DNA from: an uncultured Bacteroidales bacterium
GTDB lineage: Bacteria; Bacteroidota; Bacteroidia; Bacteroidales; P3
Assembly (NCBI GenBank): GCA_900316515.1
Contig: ONDE01000020.1
Coordinates: 1-42,567 of the forward strand
Length of the DNA: 42,567 bases
Direction: 5' to 3'
Below, in pieces: positions 24,001 to 31,217 of the stretch. Every line of letters starts with the position of its first letter. Within the stretch, counting starts at the first letter, position 1. Both the position numbers and the translations under genes were made by a program. The notes under the pieces were generated by a model. It had not been told where the DNA came from. It worked only from the letters and a program-made list of their open reading frames with translations, and ran no database searches.

Positions 24001-25035
24001 GCCGACAGTGTGAGTTTCTACTATCGTGTCTCGTCGGAGAGCAACTACGACAAGTTCCACTTCCTTGTCGACAACGAGTCGCAGATGAATGCATCGGGCG
24101 AGGTGGATTGGACGCGTGCCGCATTCCCGCTGACTGCAGGGAGCCACACTCTTACATTCCGCTATGCCAAAGACTATAGTGTCAACAATGGCAGCGACTG
24201 CGCTTGGGTTGACAATGTTGTGCTGCCCCATGCGTCGCGCACCACGTCGTTCGTCGACCAGATACTCTGCAGCGCCGACACCACCGGCTATCCCGCCGTT
24301 GCGGTGAATGGCAACACAGTGGTGTTCTACAACTATGTGCTGCAGCCTTCGGGCGTTCACTATGACACCGCCGAGGTGTGCGGCAGCTACCAGTGGCACG
24401 GCAACACCTACACTGCCACTGCCACCTATGCCGACACGGTGCCTATCACCGCTGGATGTGACTCGCTCTATGTGCTTGCCCTCACGGTGCATCCGCTGAG
24501 TGTGACATATGATACCATCCACGCCTGCGAACACTATGAGTGGAACGGTACCGACTACACGGCTTCGGCCGATTTCACCAATCAGTTGACCGATATTTAT
24601 GGCTGCGACTCCACTTCGCGGCTTCACCTGACCATTCATCACACTACCTATGCCACAGTGTTCGATACCGCTTATAATGGCAGCTACACATGGAACGACT
24701 CGGTGTATACCCAGTCGGGTGTGTACAAGCAGTACCTAGCCACCGTCTATGGCTGCGACAGCATTGTCACGATGTTGCTTACGGTGTATGGCGGCCACGA
24801 GGGTATTGACGGTGTTGACGGTGCAAGTGTGAGCGTCTATCCGACGCCGACAACGGGTGTGGTGAACTTCAGCGAGAGGGTGGATAAGGTGGATGTCCTG
24901 GATATGTCTGGTCGGCTGTTGCGCCGCAGTTGCGATGTGACGGGCATAGACCTGTCGTCGCTGCCCAAGGGCACATACCTGCTGCGGATTGACACAGGAG
25001 GTGGCACTGCTGCCTGTCGGGTTATCCTGCAGTAA
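21079..25035 (+). CDS. C25-family (gingipain-like) cysteine peptidase with T9SS tail
   Basis: A 1318-residue secreted protein. After a signal peptide (ending about CAAQ) comes a C25-type propeptide and the peptidase domain (about 220-620). The catalytic pair is His457 in YSAHGGSDG and Cys490 in GNCCLT; the spacing of 33 equals that of gingipain R. Beta-sandwich domains follow (about 620-910), then a cleaved-adhesin/MAM-like domain (about 915-1055: ETFEGG, GWTAPASYPW, WVDNVVLP). Three repeats of about 50 residues follow, with Tyr-x-Trp and ending YGCDS plus a strand. The final 70 or so residues are a T9SS sorting domain (VYPTPTTG, LPKGTYLLRI). A strong bidirectional terminator starts on the stop codon. 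Confidence 0.93.
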   Translation: MKKLALSVAFIMAFGGAMHCAAQDKSFAVTADDWQHLQVTFTVGDLTIGKTVIDGQTFSTLAIDGYQQPLANYGCPALPTFSRLIEVPMGAEFEVTVSDAQYDTLEPLEYRLMPVQLPRRKSDTTAQKLYISSEVYSWNAFVGQRDAMVEAVGVARDRRLARLQFSPVRYNPVSGEYIVCRHATVTVKYIGGDKQASMEQFERYYSPAFNSGADAINDLYPKAVRTTAPVRYLIVANSMFREQLDEFVRWKRLKGFLTDIVYTDNAAVGTTTTSISNYIKSQYTNATTANPAPTYVLLVGDVAQIPAFTGTTASDHVTDLYYMTWTTGDNLPDCHYGRFSAQTVAQLTPQVQKTLMYERYTFADPSFLDRAVMVAGVDGGSSGDYGYTHADPAMDYAITNYVNGNHGWTQVMYFKNNTSIVPSVTTNVTVGSSASSNSATVRSYYNQGAGFINYSAHGGSDGWGTPNFGNTHVNQMTNNQKFGLMIGNCCLTNKFEESTCFGEALLRKGNYAGAVGYIGGSNSTYWYEDFYWAVGIRSSIGPSMSMAYNASNLGVYDRVFHTHNEAYSQWAITQGAIVMQGNMAVQASTSSRKLYYWEIYHLMGDPAVMPYMTQADTMTVAVTPIITYGTTSLSVTAAPYAYVALVDTVTETLIDAVYASGSGTATFTLPATLPVGYYQLAASAQQYRTSFRTIRVIQPNGAFPIVTSITSAPLNAGDTVALTLHVENPGNAAANNIVISLASSNPNLTFSAPSVTIASLAAGASTDLNAAVTAYVSPTASDNTFADVATSSSWTGSTVAGTSSLRLMLYAPVLEMTFSNDSPSILPGGNTTVTATLRNVGHAPSRTGQMLFSTPTNLFTASPSSTAPFSVAAEGQHTVSLTLHADAQLPADVTLPVNYTFGAVSGSLPVFVGQPFMETFEGGNTHLAGWTAPASYPWSVSTDQPYEGSYCLRSVQYTSSNMVSEMSISVNVASADSVSFYYRVSSESNYDKFHFLVDNESQMNASGEVDWTRAAFPLTAGSHTLTFRYAKDYSVNNGSDCAWVDNVVLPHASRTTSFVDQILCSADTTGYPAVAVNGNTVVFYNYVLQPSGVHYDTAEVCGSYQWHGNTYTATATYADTVPITAGCDSLYVLALTVHPLSVTYDTIHACEHYEWNGTDYTASADFTNQLTDIYGCDSTSRLHLTIHHTTYATVFDTAYNGSYTWNDSVYTQSGVYKQYLATVYGCDSIVTMLLTVYGGHEGIDGVDGASVSVYPTPTTGVVNFSERVDKVDVLDMSGRLLRRSCDVTGIDLSSLPKGTYLLRIDTGGGTAACRVILQ

Positions 25036-25082
25036 AAAAGAAAAGGTGCGGCAGCCATTCGGCTGCCGCACCTTTTCTTTTT
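25035..25082. terminator. 22-bp bidirectional terminator
   Basis: A perfect 22-bp stem (25035-25056 with 25061-25082, loop ATTC) with A-rich and T-rich ends on both sides. It stops the C25 peptidase transcript on + and the tRNA-Arg transcript on -. Its left arm begins with the last base of the peptidase stop codon. Confidence 0.9.
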
Positions 25083-25083
25083 G

Positions 25084-25157
25084 TGACCCTGCTGCGACTC
25101 GAACGCAGGACCTAGAGTTTAGAAGACTCTCGCTCTATCCAGCTGAGCTACAGGGCC
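25084..25157 (-). tRNA. tRNA-Arg (TCT)
   Basis: A 74-nt cloverleaf on the minus strand: acceptor GGCCCTG/CAGGGTC, anticodon stem AGAGT/ACTCT with loop CTTCTAA, giving anticodon TCT for AGA/AGG, and T arm CTGCG/CGCAG. CCA is not encoded. It is the last gene of the Ser-Pro-Arg cluster. Confidence 0.95.
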
Positions 25158-25162
25158 AACTG

Positions 25163-25237
25163 TCGGGGCACCCAGATTCGAACTGGGGATCTCCTGCTCC
25201 CAAAGCAGGCGCGATAACCGGGCTTCGCTATGCCCCG
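25163..25237 (-). tRNA. tRNA-Pro (TGG)
   Basis: A 75-nt cloverleaf: acceptor CGGGGCA/TGCCCCG, with the C1-G72 pair typical of bacterial proline tRNAs, anticodon stem CCTGC/GCAGG and loop TTTGGGA, giving anticodon TGG. It is 5 bp upstream of tRNA-Arg. Confidence 0.95.
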
Positions 25238-25253
25238 AGACTGTTGTTATTAA

Positions 25254-25279
25254 AAAAGACGCCTTATGGGGCGTCTTTT
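25254..25279. terminator. Hairpin between tRNA-Ser and tRNA-Pro
   Basis: A perfect 10-bp stem AAAAGACGCC / GGCGTCTTTT (25254-25263 with 25270-25279) begins 2 bp after the 3' end of tRNA-Ser. As in the tRNA-Ala pair, a terminator-like hairpin lies inside the cluster, while no second promoter is visible, so it probably allows partial read-through or marks a processing site. Confidence 0.7.
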
Positions 25280-25281
25280 GG

Positions 25282-25369
25282 CGGAGAAGGGGGGATTCGA
25301 ACCCCCGGTACCCTAATCGAGTACGACAGTTTAGCAAACTGTTGGTTTCAGCCACTCACCCACCTCTCC
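25282..25369 (-). tRNA. tRNA-Ser (GCT)
   Basis: An 88-nt class II tRNA with a long variable arm: acceptor GGAGAGG/CTTCTCC and G73 discriminator, anticodon stem ACAGT/ACTGT with loop TTGCTAA, giving anticodon GCT for AGC/AGT, and T arm GGGGG/CCCCC. Confidence 0.93.
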
Positions 25370-25422
25370 GTGGTTTTCGATTTGACTAAAAAGCACCGCT
25401 TTTTCTCTCTCGAAAAGCGGTG

Positions 25423-25453
25423 CAAAAGTACGAACATTTTTCAAACTGACAAA
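25423..25453 (-). promoter_or_regulatory. Promoter of the tRNA-Ser-Pro-Arg cluster
   Basis: Read on the minus strand: TTTG (25453-25450), a 19-bp spacer containing TCAGTTTGAAAAA, then TACTTTTG (25430-25423) followed by CACC. It is nearly the same sequence as the tRNA-Ala promoter at 13931-13962. Confidence 0.85.
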
Positions 25454-25601
25454 ATATTTTTCGTTTTTATTATTTTGTTGTGCGATAATGTTCTGTAAGA
25501 TAGTTAGTTGTTGTGTAATGATATTTGTGGAAATACAGTAATAGACCTATTGCAACAGGTCGTTTGGGCAGGGGTGTTTTGCTGTTTTGGGGAGGTCGGG
25601 C

Positions 25602-26195
25602 TTACAGCTCGATGTACATGTTGTTCTCCTGAGCGAGGCGGCGGAGGTTGATGATGGCGTAGCGCATACGGCCGAGGGCGGTGTTGATGCTCACGCCGGT
25701 ACGCGCGGCGATGTCTTTGAAGTCGCACTTGCCGTAGTGGCGGAGGATGACAACGCGGCGCTGTTCGGGAGGCAGCATTTTGACGAGCTTGCGGATGTTC
25801 TGGCCCGTTTGCTTGCGCATGATGGCATGCTCGGCGTTGTCGTCGGGAATCTTCAGGTTGTCGAGCACGTCGCTTTCAGGGCGGTTGGGCACCATGGGCA
25901 TCTTGTTGTTGCGGCGGAAGTGGTCCACAATGAGGTTGTGGGCAATGCGCATCACCCAATGGACGAACTTGTTTTCGTCCTTGTACTGGCCGCTCTTGAT
26001 GGTCAGCACCACCTTGTAGAAGGTGTCTTGGAAGATGTCGTCGGCCGTTTCCTTGTCTTTTACTACCGAGAAGATGTAGCCGTACACCTTGGCTTGGTAG
26101 CGTTCAAGGAGTGCTTCGAAGCACGAAGTATCGCCCTCTTGGTAGCGGGTGATAAGTTCGTTGTCTGTCAGTTGTCTGGTCTTTACGTCCGTCAT
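25602..26195 (-). CDS. ECF-type RNA polymerase sigma factor
   Basis: A 197-residue sigma-70 family protein of the extracytoplasmic-function class. Region 2 is at about 20-95 (FEALLERYQAKVYGYIFSVV, then DDIFQDTFYKV and FVHWVMRIAHNLIVDHFRR, where the last part contacts the -10 element). Region 4 is at about 130-190 (LPPEQRRVVILRHYG, FKDIAARTGVSINTALGRMR, the helix-turn-helix). No region 1.1 or 3 is present. No anti-sigma gene is adjacent. It has its own -7 box at 26273-26280. Regulon unknown. Confidence 0.93.
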   Translation of the reverse strand: MTDVKTRQLTDNELITRYQEGDTSCFEALLERYQAKVYGYIFSVVKDKETADDIFQDTFYKVVLTIKSGQYKDENKFVHWVMRIAHNLIVDHFRRNNKMPMVPNRPESDVLDNLKIPDDNAEHAIMRKQTGQNIRKLVKMLPPEQRRVVILRHYGKCDFKDIAARTGVSINTALGRMRYAIINLRRLAQENNMYIEL

Positions 26196-26272
26196 TTCCT
26201 TTTGATTTTAAGGATTAAAACTGATAGATATGCTTCGATAACCTGTAGTTTAGTTCAACATGAATTCGGGTG

Positions 26273-26280
26273 CAAAGATA
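26273..26280 (-). promoter_or_regulatory. -7 box for the sigma factor gene
   Basis: TATCTTTG on the minus strand matches TAnnTTTG, followed by GCACCC; no convincing -33 box is found in the A/T-rich stretch upstream. The leader would be about 70 nt. Confidence 0.6.
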
Positions 26281-26290
26281 CACCTTTTTT

Positions 26291-26491
26291 TTAATATATG
26301 AATAAAAATGTCTTTTTTTTTGTTTTTTTAGCAATACTCCTTACTGCACAAGCAGCTGTTTGGCTGCGGTGCTCTGCGAAAATGTCATAGGTCTCGTCGT
26401 AAATTGATTGCTCCATAAAGAACTGAGGAATACCAACATAGTATGGCAACGTGTCGTGCTGGGCGCGTGTGGTGGCGAGGCACAGCAGCAT
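26291..26491 (-). pseudogene. Possible remnant of a secreted-protein gene
   Basis: The 503-bp gap 26196-26698 holds only this short frame, a promoter and a micro-array. The frame (66 residues) begins like an exported protein: a short hydrophobic stretch MLLCLATTRA followed by QHDTLPYYVG, then a plausible mature start, and then dissolves into lysine-rich, low-complexity sequence KKTKKKTFLFIY that overlaps the A/T-rich promoter zone. It may be the truncated 5' end of a lost gene or a small secreted peptide. The family is not recognised. Confidence 0.3.
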
Positions 26492-26536
26492 GGTGATAAG
26501 AATGGCAATTTAGTTTTAAGCTGTGAGTTTTAAGAG

Positions 26537-26613
26537 GGGGGGAGTATGTGGGTAGTAAGTGAGTAGTATGTGAGTAGTATGTGAGAGTAATGTGAGAGGA
26601 AGGTGAGAGGGAG
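26537..26613. repeat. 11-bp tandem array upstream of mrdA
   Basis: Seven steps of 11 bp: a degenerate first unit, GTGGGTAGTAA, GTGAGTAGTAT twice (26559-26580), GTGAGAGTAAT, GTGAGAGGAAG, GTGAGAGGGAG. The plus strand is almost free of C. The period equals that of the arrays at 169-259, and the units share a terminal AGTAT. Confidence 0.75.
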
Positions 26614-26698
26614 GGGGGATAGGGCGGTGATTGGAAGTTTGTACAAAAAAGTGCGGTGTTGGGCAATAAGGAGGACTAAACGGCGTTAAATAAAAATT

Positions 26699-28552
26699 AT
26701 GTCGGATAAGTATTCGGATAGGAGTCGTGTGGTGAAGGCTATCTTCATTGTGGTGGGTGCCATTTTTATTGGGCGCCTGGCCATGCTGCAGCTGTTCGAC
26801 CCCGAGTACAGGGAACTGGCTAAGCGCCAGTCGCTTAGGAATGTGACGCAGTATCCGGCGCGTGGTTTCATCTATGACCGCCACGGCGAGTTGCTGGTGC
26901 ACAACGAGGCGGTGTATGACCTGATGGTGATACCGCGCATGGTGAAAGACCTTGATACGGCTTATTTCTGTGAGAGTCTGGGTATAACACGGGCTGACTT
27001 TGACGATCGTATGAAGAAGGCACGCAAATATTCGCCCTATTCGGCATCGATATTTATGAAGCAGGTGTCGAAGGAGGAGTATGCGAAGTTCGAGAACAAG
27101 ATGTTCCGTTTCAAGGGTTTCTACATCTCGCAGCGTACGTTGCGCATCTACGACCGTCCGATAGCGGCGCAGGTGCTGGGGTATGTGGGTGAGGTGGATC
27201 AGGCCGACCTGGACCGCGACCCTTACTACAAGCAGGGCGACTACATAGGCAAGAGCGGGTTGGAGAAGAGTTACGAGGAGGTGGTGCGCGGCGTGAAGGG
27301 CAAGAAGGTGATGCATGTGGACGTGCACAACCGCGAGATAGGCCCATACCAGAACGGAGCTTTCGACACGTTGCCGCAGGAGGGTTGCAACCTGTATACT
27401 ACTTTGGACGCCGACCTGCAGCAGTATGCCGAGGAGCTGATGGCCAACAAGCGCGGCTGTGTGGTGGCCTTGGAGCCGTCGACGGGCGAGGTGCTGGCTA
27501 TGGTGAGTGCGCCGACCTACGACCCCAACCTGCTGGTGGGGCGTATACGCGGCGAGAACTACAAGAAGCTGAACGCCGACATCGCGAAGCCTATGCTCAA
27601 CCGAGCCCTGATGGGGCAGTATCCGCCGGGCTCGATATTCAAGGTGGCGCAGGCTATGACGGCCCTCGACCTCGGAGTTATCAATCCCGGTAGCGGCTTT
27701 GTGTGCGACAAGAGCCTTGTGGGTTGCCACAACCACCCGTCGGCGACCTGTGTGCGCGAGGCCATCAAGATGAGCTGCAATCCATACTTCTACCAGGTCT
27801 ACCGCCGTGTGATACAGCAGGGTAAGTACAAGAACATATACAAGGACTCGCAGTACGGATTGACGGTGTGGCACGACTATATGATGCGTTTCGGTTTCGG
27901 GCAGAAGCTCGACATCGACCTGCCGAAGACCGGCCTGTCGAAGGGCAACATACCCGACACGGCCTACTATAACCGCTGGTATGGCAAAGAGAGGTGGGCT
28001 TTCTCGACCATCTACTCGAACTCGATAGGACAGGGCGAGGTGACCGTGGTGCCCATACAGATGGCGAACCTGGCGGCCATTGTCGCCAACAGAGGCTATT
28101 ATATAACGCCGCATGTGGTGCGTTTCTACGGCCCCGACTCGGTGCGGAACGAGAAATACCTGGAGCGCCACGAGACAGGTATACGGCGAGAGTTGTTCGA
28201 GATAGCGGCCGACGGCATGTACGATGTGGTGCATGTGGCTGGCGGCACGGCGCGCAGGGCGCGTGTGGAGGGCCTGGACGTATGCGGAAAGACGGGTACG
28301 GCGCAGAACTATGGTGAGGACCATTCGGTGTTCATCTGTTTCGCGCCGAAGAACGACCCGAAGATAGCTATAGCGGTGTATGTGGAGAATGCCCGCGGCG
28401 GCGGCGGCACCTGGGCAGCGCCCATAGCGGGACTGCTGGCGGAGAAATACTGCAACGGAGAGGTGAAACGCAAGGATGTCGAGAAATACTACAAGGAAGT
28501 GGAGCCCTGCCAGAAATTGCCGCTATACAGGGTGACGAAGAAGAAGAAATAA
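26699..28552 (+). CDS. mrdA: Penicillin-binding protein 2
   Basis: A 617-residue class B transpeptidase that cross-links peptidoglycan during cell elongation together with RodA. One N-terminal membrane anchor (about 15-35), a non-catalytic PBP dimer domain with RGFIYDRHGELL, then the transpeptidase domain. Active-site motifs: SIFK at 312-315 (nucleophile Ser312), SCN at 359-361, KTGT at 531-534. Length is typical. rodA follows 36 bp later and clpX overlaps rodA, so the three form an operon. A micro-array begins on its stop codon. Confidence 0.96.
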   Translation: MSDKYSDRSRVVKAIFIVVGAIFIGRLAMLQLFDPEYRELAKRQSLRNVTQYPARGFIYDRHGELLVHNEAVYDLMVIPRMVKDLDTAYFCESLGITRADFDDRMKKARKYSPYSASIFMKQVSKEEYAKFENKMFRFKGFYISQRTLRIYDRPIAAQVLGYVGEVDQADLDRDPYYKQGDYIGKSGLEKSYEEVVRGVKGKKVMHVDVHNREIGPYQNGAFDTLPQEGCNLYTTLDADLQQYAEELMANKRGCVVALEPSTGEVLAMVSAPTYDPNLLVGRIRGENYKKLNADIAKPMLNRALMGQYPPGSIFKVAQAMTALDLGVINPGSGFVCDKSLVGCHNHPSATCVREAIKMSCNPYFYQVYRRVIQQGKYKNIYKDSQYGLTVWHDYMMRFGFGQKLDIDLPKTGLSKGNIPDTAYYNRWYGKERWAFSTIYSNSIGQGEVTVVPIQMANLAAIVANRGYYITPHVVRFYGPDSVRNEKYLERHETGIRRELFEIAADGMYDVVHVAGGTARRARVEGLDVCGKTGTAQNYGEDHSVFICFAPKNDPKIAIAVYVENARGGGGTWAAPIAGLLAEKYCNGEVKRKDVEKYYKEVEPCQKLPLYRVTKKKK

Positions 28553-28582
28553 TGCGTGAATGTGTGAATGCGTTAATGTTTG
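28551..28582. repeat. 8-bp micro-array on the mrdA stop codon
   Basis: Four exact 8-bp units: AATGCGTG, AATGTGTG, AATGCGTT, AATGTTTG. The first two bases are the end of the mrdA TAA. The same motif occurs at 40042-40073 and, on the other strand, at 40088-40119. Confidence 0.75.
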
Positions 28583-28588
28583 AGTAGA

Positions 28589-29845
28589 ATGTACCAAGAG
28601 AAACTGAAAATAGACTGGGTTACTGTGGGGCTGTGGGCTTTCCTAGTGGTGTTCGGCTGGGTGAACATCTATGCCGCCACCTACAGCGAGAGCCAGGCGG
28701 CGGTGTTCGATTTCAACACCTTCCACGGCAAACAGCTGGTGTGGGCACTTGCTGCTGCGGTAATAGCATTGGTGGTGGTTCTCACCGAGCCGCGCTTCTT
28801 CTCCAATACAGCCTATATTATCTATGGCGCCGTGTTGGCGCTGCTGGTGGTGACGTTGTTTATAGCCACCGTCACCAAAGGCGCCACATCGTGGATTAAC
28901 CTGGGTCCCTTCAAGTTGCAGCCGTCGGAGTTTGCCAAGTTCGCCACGGCGTTGGCGCTGGCCAAATACATGAGTGCCATAGACGTGGAGTGGAAGCAGA
29001 CGCGCACCAAGGTGGCGTCGCTGATAATCATAGGTATACCTGCCGTGCTGGTGTTTCTGCAGCACGACACTGGGTCGGCGTTGGTGTTCACAGCTTTCGT
29101 TCTGCCCTTGTTCCGCGAGGGGCTGTCGGGTATAATACTGATAATTGGGCTGGTGGCCATAGCGCTCTTTGTGTTGGCGCTGCTGGTGAACAAATACATA
29201 CTGCTGGGCATCCTGGTGGTGCTTGCCGTACTTTATCTTTATGTGTGGCTCAACAAGCGGTCGGCGCGCGATTACTGGCGTGTGGCTGCGGTGCTGGCCT
29301 GCTGTGCGGTGTTTGTCTTTTCGGTCGACTTTGTGTTCAACCACGTCCTTGAATCGCATCAGCGCGAGCGTATCGATGTGCTGCTTGGCAAGAGCGAGGA
29401 CCTGCAGGGGGCGGGTTACAACGTGCACCAGTCGAAGATAGCCATAGGCAGTGGCGGCATTGTGGGCAAGGGTTTTCTGCACGGCACGGTGACCAAGGCC
29501 GATTTTGTGCCAGAGCAGCACACTGACTTTATTTTCTGCACAGTAGGAGAGGAGTGGGGTTGGCTGGGCGCGTCGCTGCTGGTGGCTGCCTACGTGTGGC
29601 TGCTGATTAGGTTGGTGAACATGGCAGAGCGGCAAAGGAGTCGTTTCTCGCGGTTCTACGGCTACTCGGTGGCCAGCATATTGTTCATGCACCTCTTTGT
29701 CAACATTGGCATGGTGCTGGGCTTGGTGCCCGTCATCGGCATTCCGTTGCCCTTCTTCAGCTACGGTGGTTCGTCGCTGTTGGCATTCACCATGCTGCTG
29801 TTCATATTCATACGTCAAGATGCGTCAAAAAATCAATTGTTATAA
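28589..29845 (+). CDS. rodA: Rod-shape-determining SEDS glycosyltransferase RodA
   Basis: A polytopic SEDS-family protein (418 residues from the ATG at 28589) that polymerises glycan strands with PBP2. About ten membrane helices are seen, with family signatures [44 protein letters not shown] and [13 protein letters not shown] (near the C-terminus). The TTG three codons upstream is unlikely, because it lies in the micro-array. Its stop overlaps the clpX start by 1 bp. Confidence 0.95.
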   Translation: MYQEKLKIDWVTVGLWAFLVVFGWVNIYAATYSESQAAVFDFNTFHGKQLVWALAAAVIALVVVLTEPRFFSNTAYIIYGAVLALLVVTLFIATVTKGATSWINLGPFKLQPSEFAKFATALALAKYMSAIDVEWKQTRTKVASLIIIGIPAVLVFLQHDTGSALVFTAFVLPLFREGLSGIILIIGLVAIALFVLALLVNKYILLGILVVLAVLYLYVWLNKRSARDYWRVAAVLACCAVFVFSVDFVFNHVLESHQRERIDVLLGKSEDLQGAGYNVHQSKIAIGSGGIVGKGFLHGTVTKADFVPEQHTDFIFCTVGEEWGWLGASLLVAAYVWLLIRLVNMAERQRSRFSRFYGYSVASILFMHLFVNIGMVLGLVPVIGIPLPFFSYGGSSLLAFTMLLFIFIRQDASKNQLL

Positions 29846-31068
29846 TGGCTAAGAAACCCACCAACGAAGAACATTGCTCCTTCTGTGGCCGTCCGGCGTC
29901 GCAGAGTGGTATGCTGCTCAGCGGACTAAACGGATATATCTGTGCCGATTGTGCCAGACAGGCAGGCCAGATTTTTGCTGAACATGGGAAAAAGGCTTCG
30001 CAAGACTTTGTGCTGCAGCAAGGCGACATACCGCGACCTGCGGAGATAAAGGCCTTCCTTGACCAATATGTAATTGGTCAGGACGACGCCAAGCGAGTGT
30101 TGTCGGTGGCTGTATATAACCACTACAAGCGCCTGAAATACAATAGTGAACATGGCGACAAGAATGATGTGGAGATTGAGAAGTCGAACATAGTGATGGT
30201 CGGCGAGACGGGTACAGGCAAGACCCTGTTGGCGCGTACCATAGCGCGGTTGCTCAAGGTTCCCTTCTGCATTGCCGACGCCACCACGCTTACCGAAGCT
30301 GGATATGTGGGAGACGACGTGGAAAACGTATTGGTACGCCTGCTGCAGGCCGCCGAATACGACGTGGCCTCGTGCGAACGCGGCATAGTGTTCATAGACG
30401 AGATAGACAAAATAGCGCGCAAGAGCGAGAACCCCAGCATCACACGTGATGTGAGCGGCGAGGGCGTGCAGCAGGCCCTACTCAAGCTGCTCGAAGGCGC
30501 CGAAGTCAATGTGCCGCCCGAGGGTGGTCGCAAGCACCCCGAGCAGAAACTGATAAAGATAAACACCCGCAACATACTGTTTATCTGTGGTGGTGCATTC
30601 GACGGCATCGAACGGGCTATAGGCGCACGCCTAAACAGCAATGTGATAGGTTTCAAGGGCGACGAGACCCGCCAGCAGCTCGACCGCGAGAATATGCTGC
30701 AGTATGTGCAGCCCATGGACCTCAAGAAGTTCGGCCTCATACCTGAGCTGGTGGGCCGCTTCCCGGTGCTCACCTATCTGCAACCCCTCGACCGCGAAGC
30801 CTTGCGCCGCATACTCACCGAGCCCAAGAACGCCCTGGTGAAGCAGTATGTGGAGCTGTTCAAGATGGACGAGGTGGAGTTGCATTTTACCCCAGAAGCC
30901 CTTGATTTGGTGGTGGACCGCGCGGTGGAATACCACCTTGGTGCCCGTGGCTTGCGCTCGATAATGGAAGGCATCATGACCGACCTGATGTTCGACCTGC
31001 CGCAGATGGAAAAGGGGAGCACATACACCGTCACCTGCGAGGTGGCCGAGGCCAAGATGAAACTGTGA
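29845..31068 (+). CDS. clpX: ATP-dependent Clp protease ATP-binding subunit ClpX
   Basis: A 407-residue AAA+ unfoldase that feeds substrates to ClpP. N-terminal zinc-binding domain: Cys11, Cys14, Cys33, Cys36. Walker A GETGTGKT (120-127), Walker B VFIDEIDK, the sensor and [10 protein letters not shown] region near the C-terminus are intact. clpP is not adjacent; the gene is coupled to rodA instead (TAATG overlap). About 45 bp downstream is the promoter of the next gene; no clear terminator separates them. Confidence 0.96.
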   Translation: MAKKPTNEEHCSFCGRPASQSGMLLSGLNGYICADCARQAGQIFAEHGKKASQDFVLQQGDIPRPAEIKAFLDQYVIGQDDAKRVLSVAVYNHYKRLKYNSEHGDKNDVEIEKSNIVMVGETGTGKTLLARTIARLLKVPFCIADATTLTEAGYVGDDVENVLVRLLQAAEYDVASCERGIVFIDEIDKIARKSENPSITRDVSGEGVQQALLKLLEGAEVNVPPEGGRKHPEQKLIKINTRNILFICGGAFDGIERAIGARLNSNVIGFKGDETRQQLDRENMLQYVQPMDLKKFGLIPELVGRFPVLTYLQPLDREALRRILTEPKNALVKQYVELFKMDEVELHFTPEALDLVVDRAVEYHLGARGLRSIMEGIMTDLMFDLPQMEKGSTYTVTCEVAEAKMKL

Positions 31069-31091
31069 TTTTGCGGGAAGGAAAAAGTTTT

Positions 31092-31123
31092 TTTGGCCGT
31101 ATCGGAAAAAAGTTGTAATTTAG
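31092..31123 (+). promoter_or_regulatory. Promoter of the large PorE-like gene
   Basis: TTTG (31092-31095), a 20-bp spacer and TAATTTAG (31116-31123), one mismatch from TAnnTTTG. The predicted leader of about 90 nt is long for this window. Confidence 0.65.
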
Positions 31124-31138
31124 CACCTTGAAACAACG

Positions 31139-31169
31139 CATTGGGAAGGCTATATGTGGCCATCCAATG
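31139..31169 (+). other. Hairpin in the leader of the large PorE-like gene
   Basis: CATTGG (31139-31144) pairs with CCAATG (31164-31169), and inside it GGC (31148-31150) pairs with GCC (31159-31161). It lies about 15 nt after the predicted transcription start and could stabilise the mRNA. Confidence 0.4.
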
Positions 31170-31217
31170 AGTTGATTATGATATATATAAAACTAGAAGA
31201 AAAAAGTAGACATATAT

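Noticed and set aside
26516..28324. Minus-strand open frame of 602 codons opposite mrdA
   Set aside because: Antisense of a gene with all PBP2 motifs; the translation is low-complexity and His/Arg-rich, as expected for a shadow frame.
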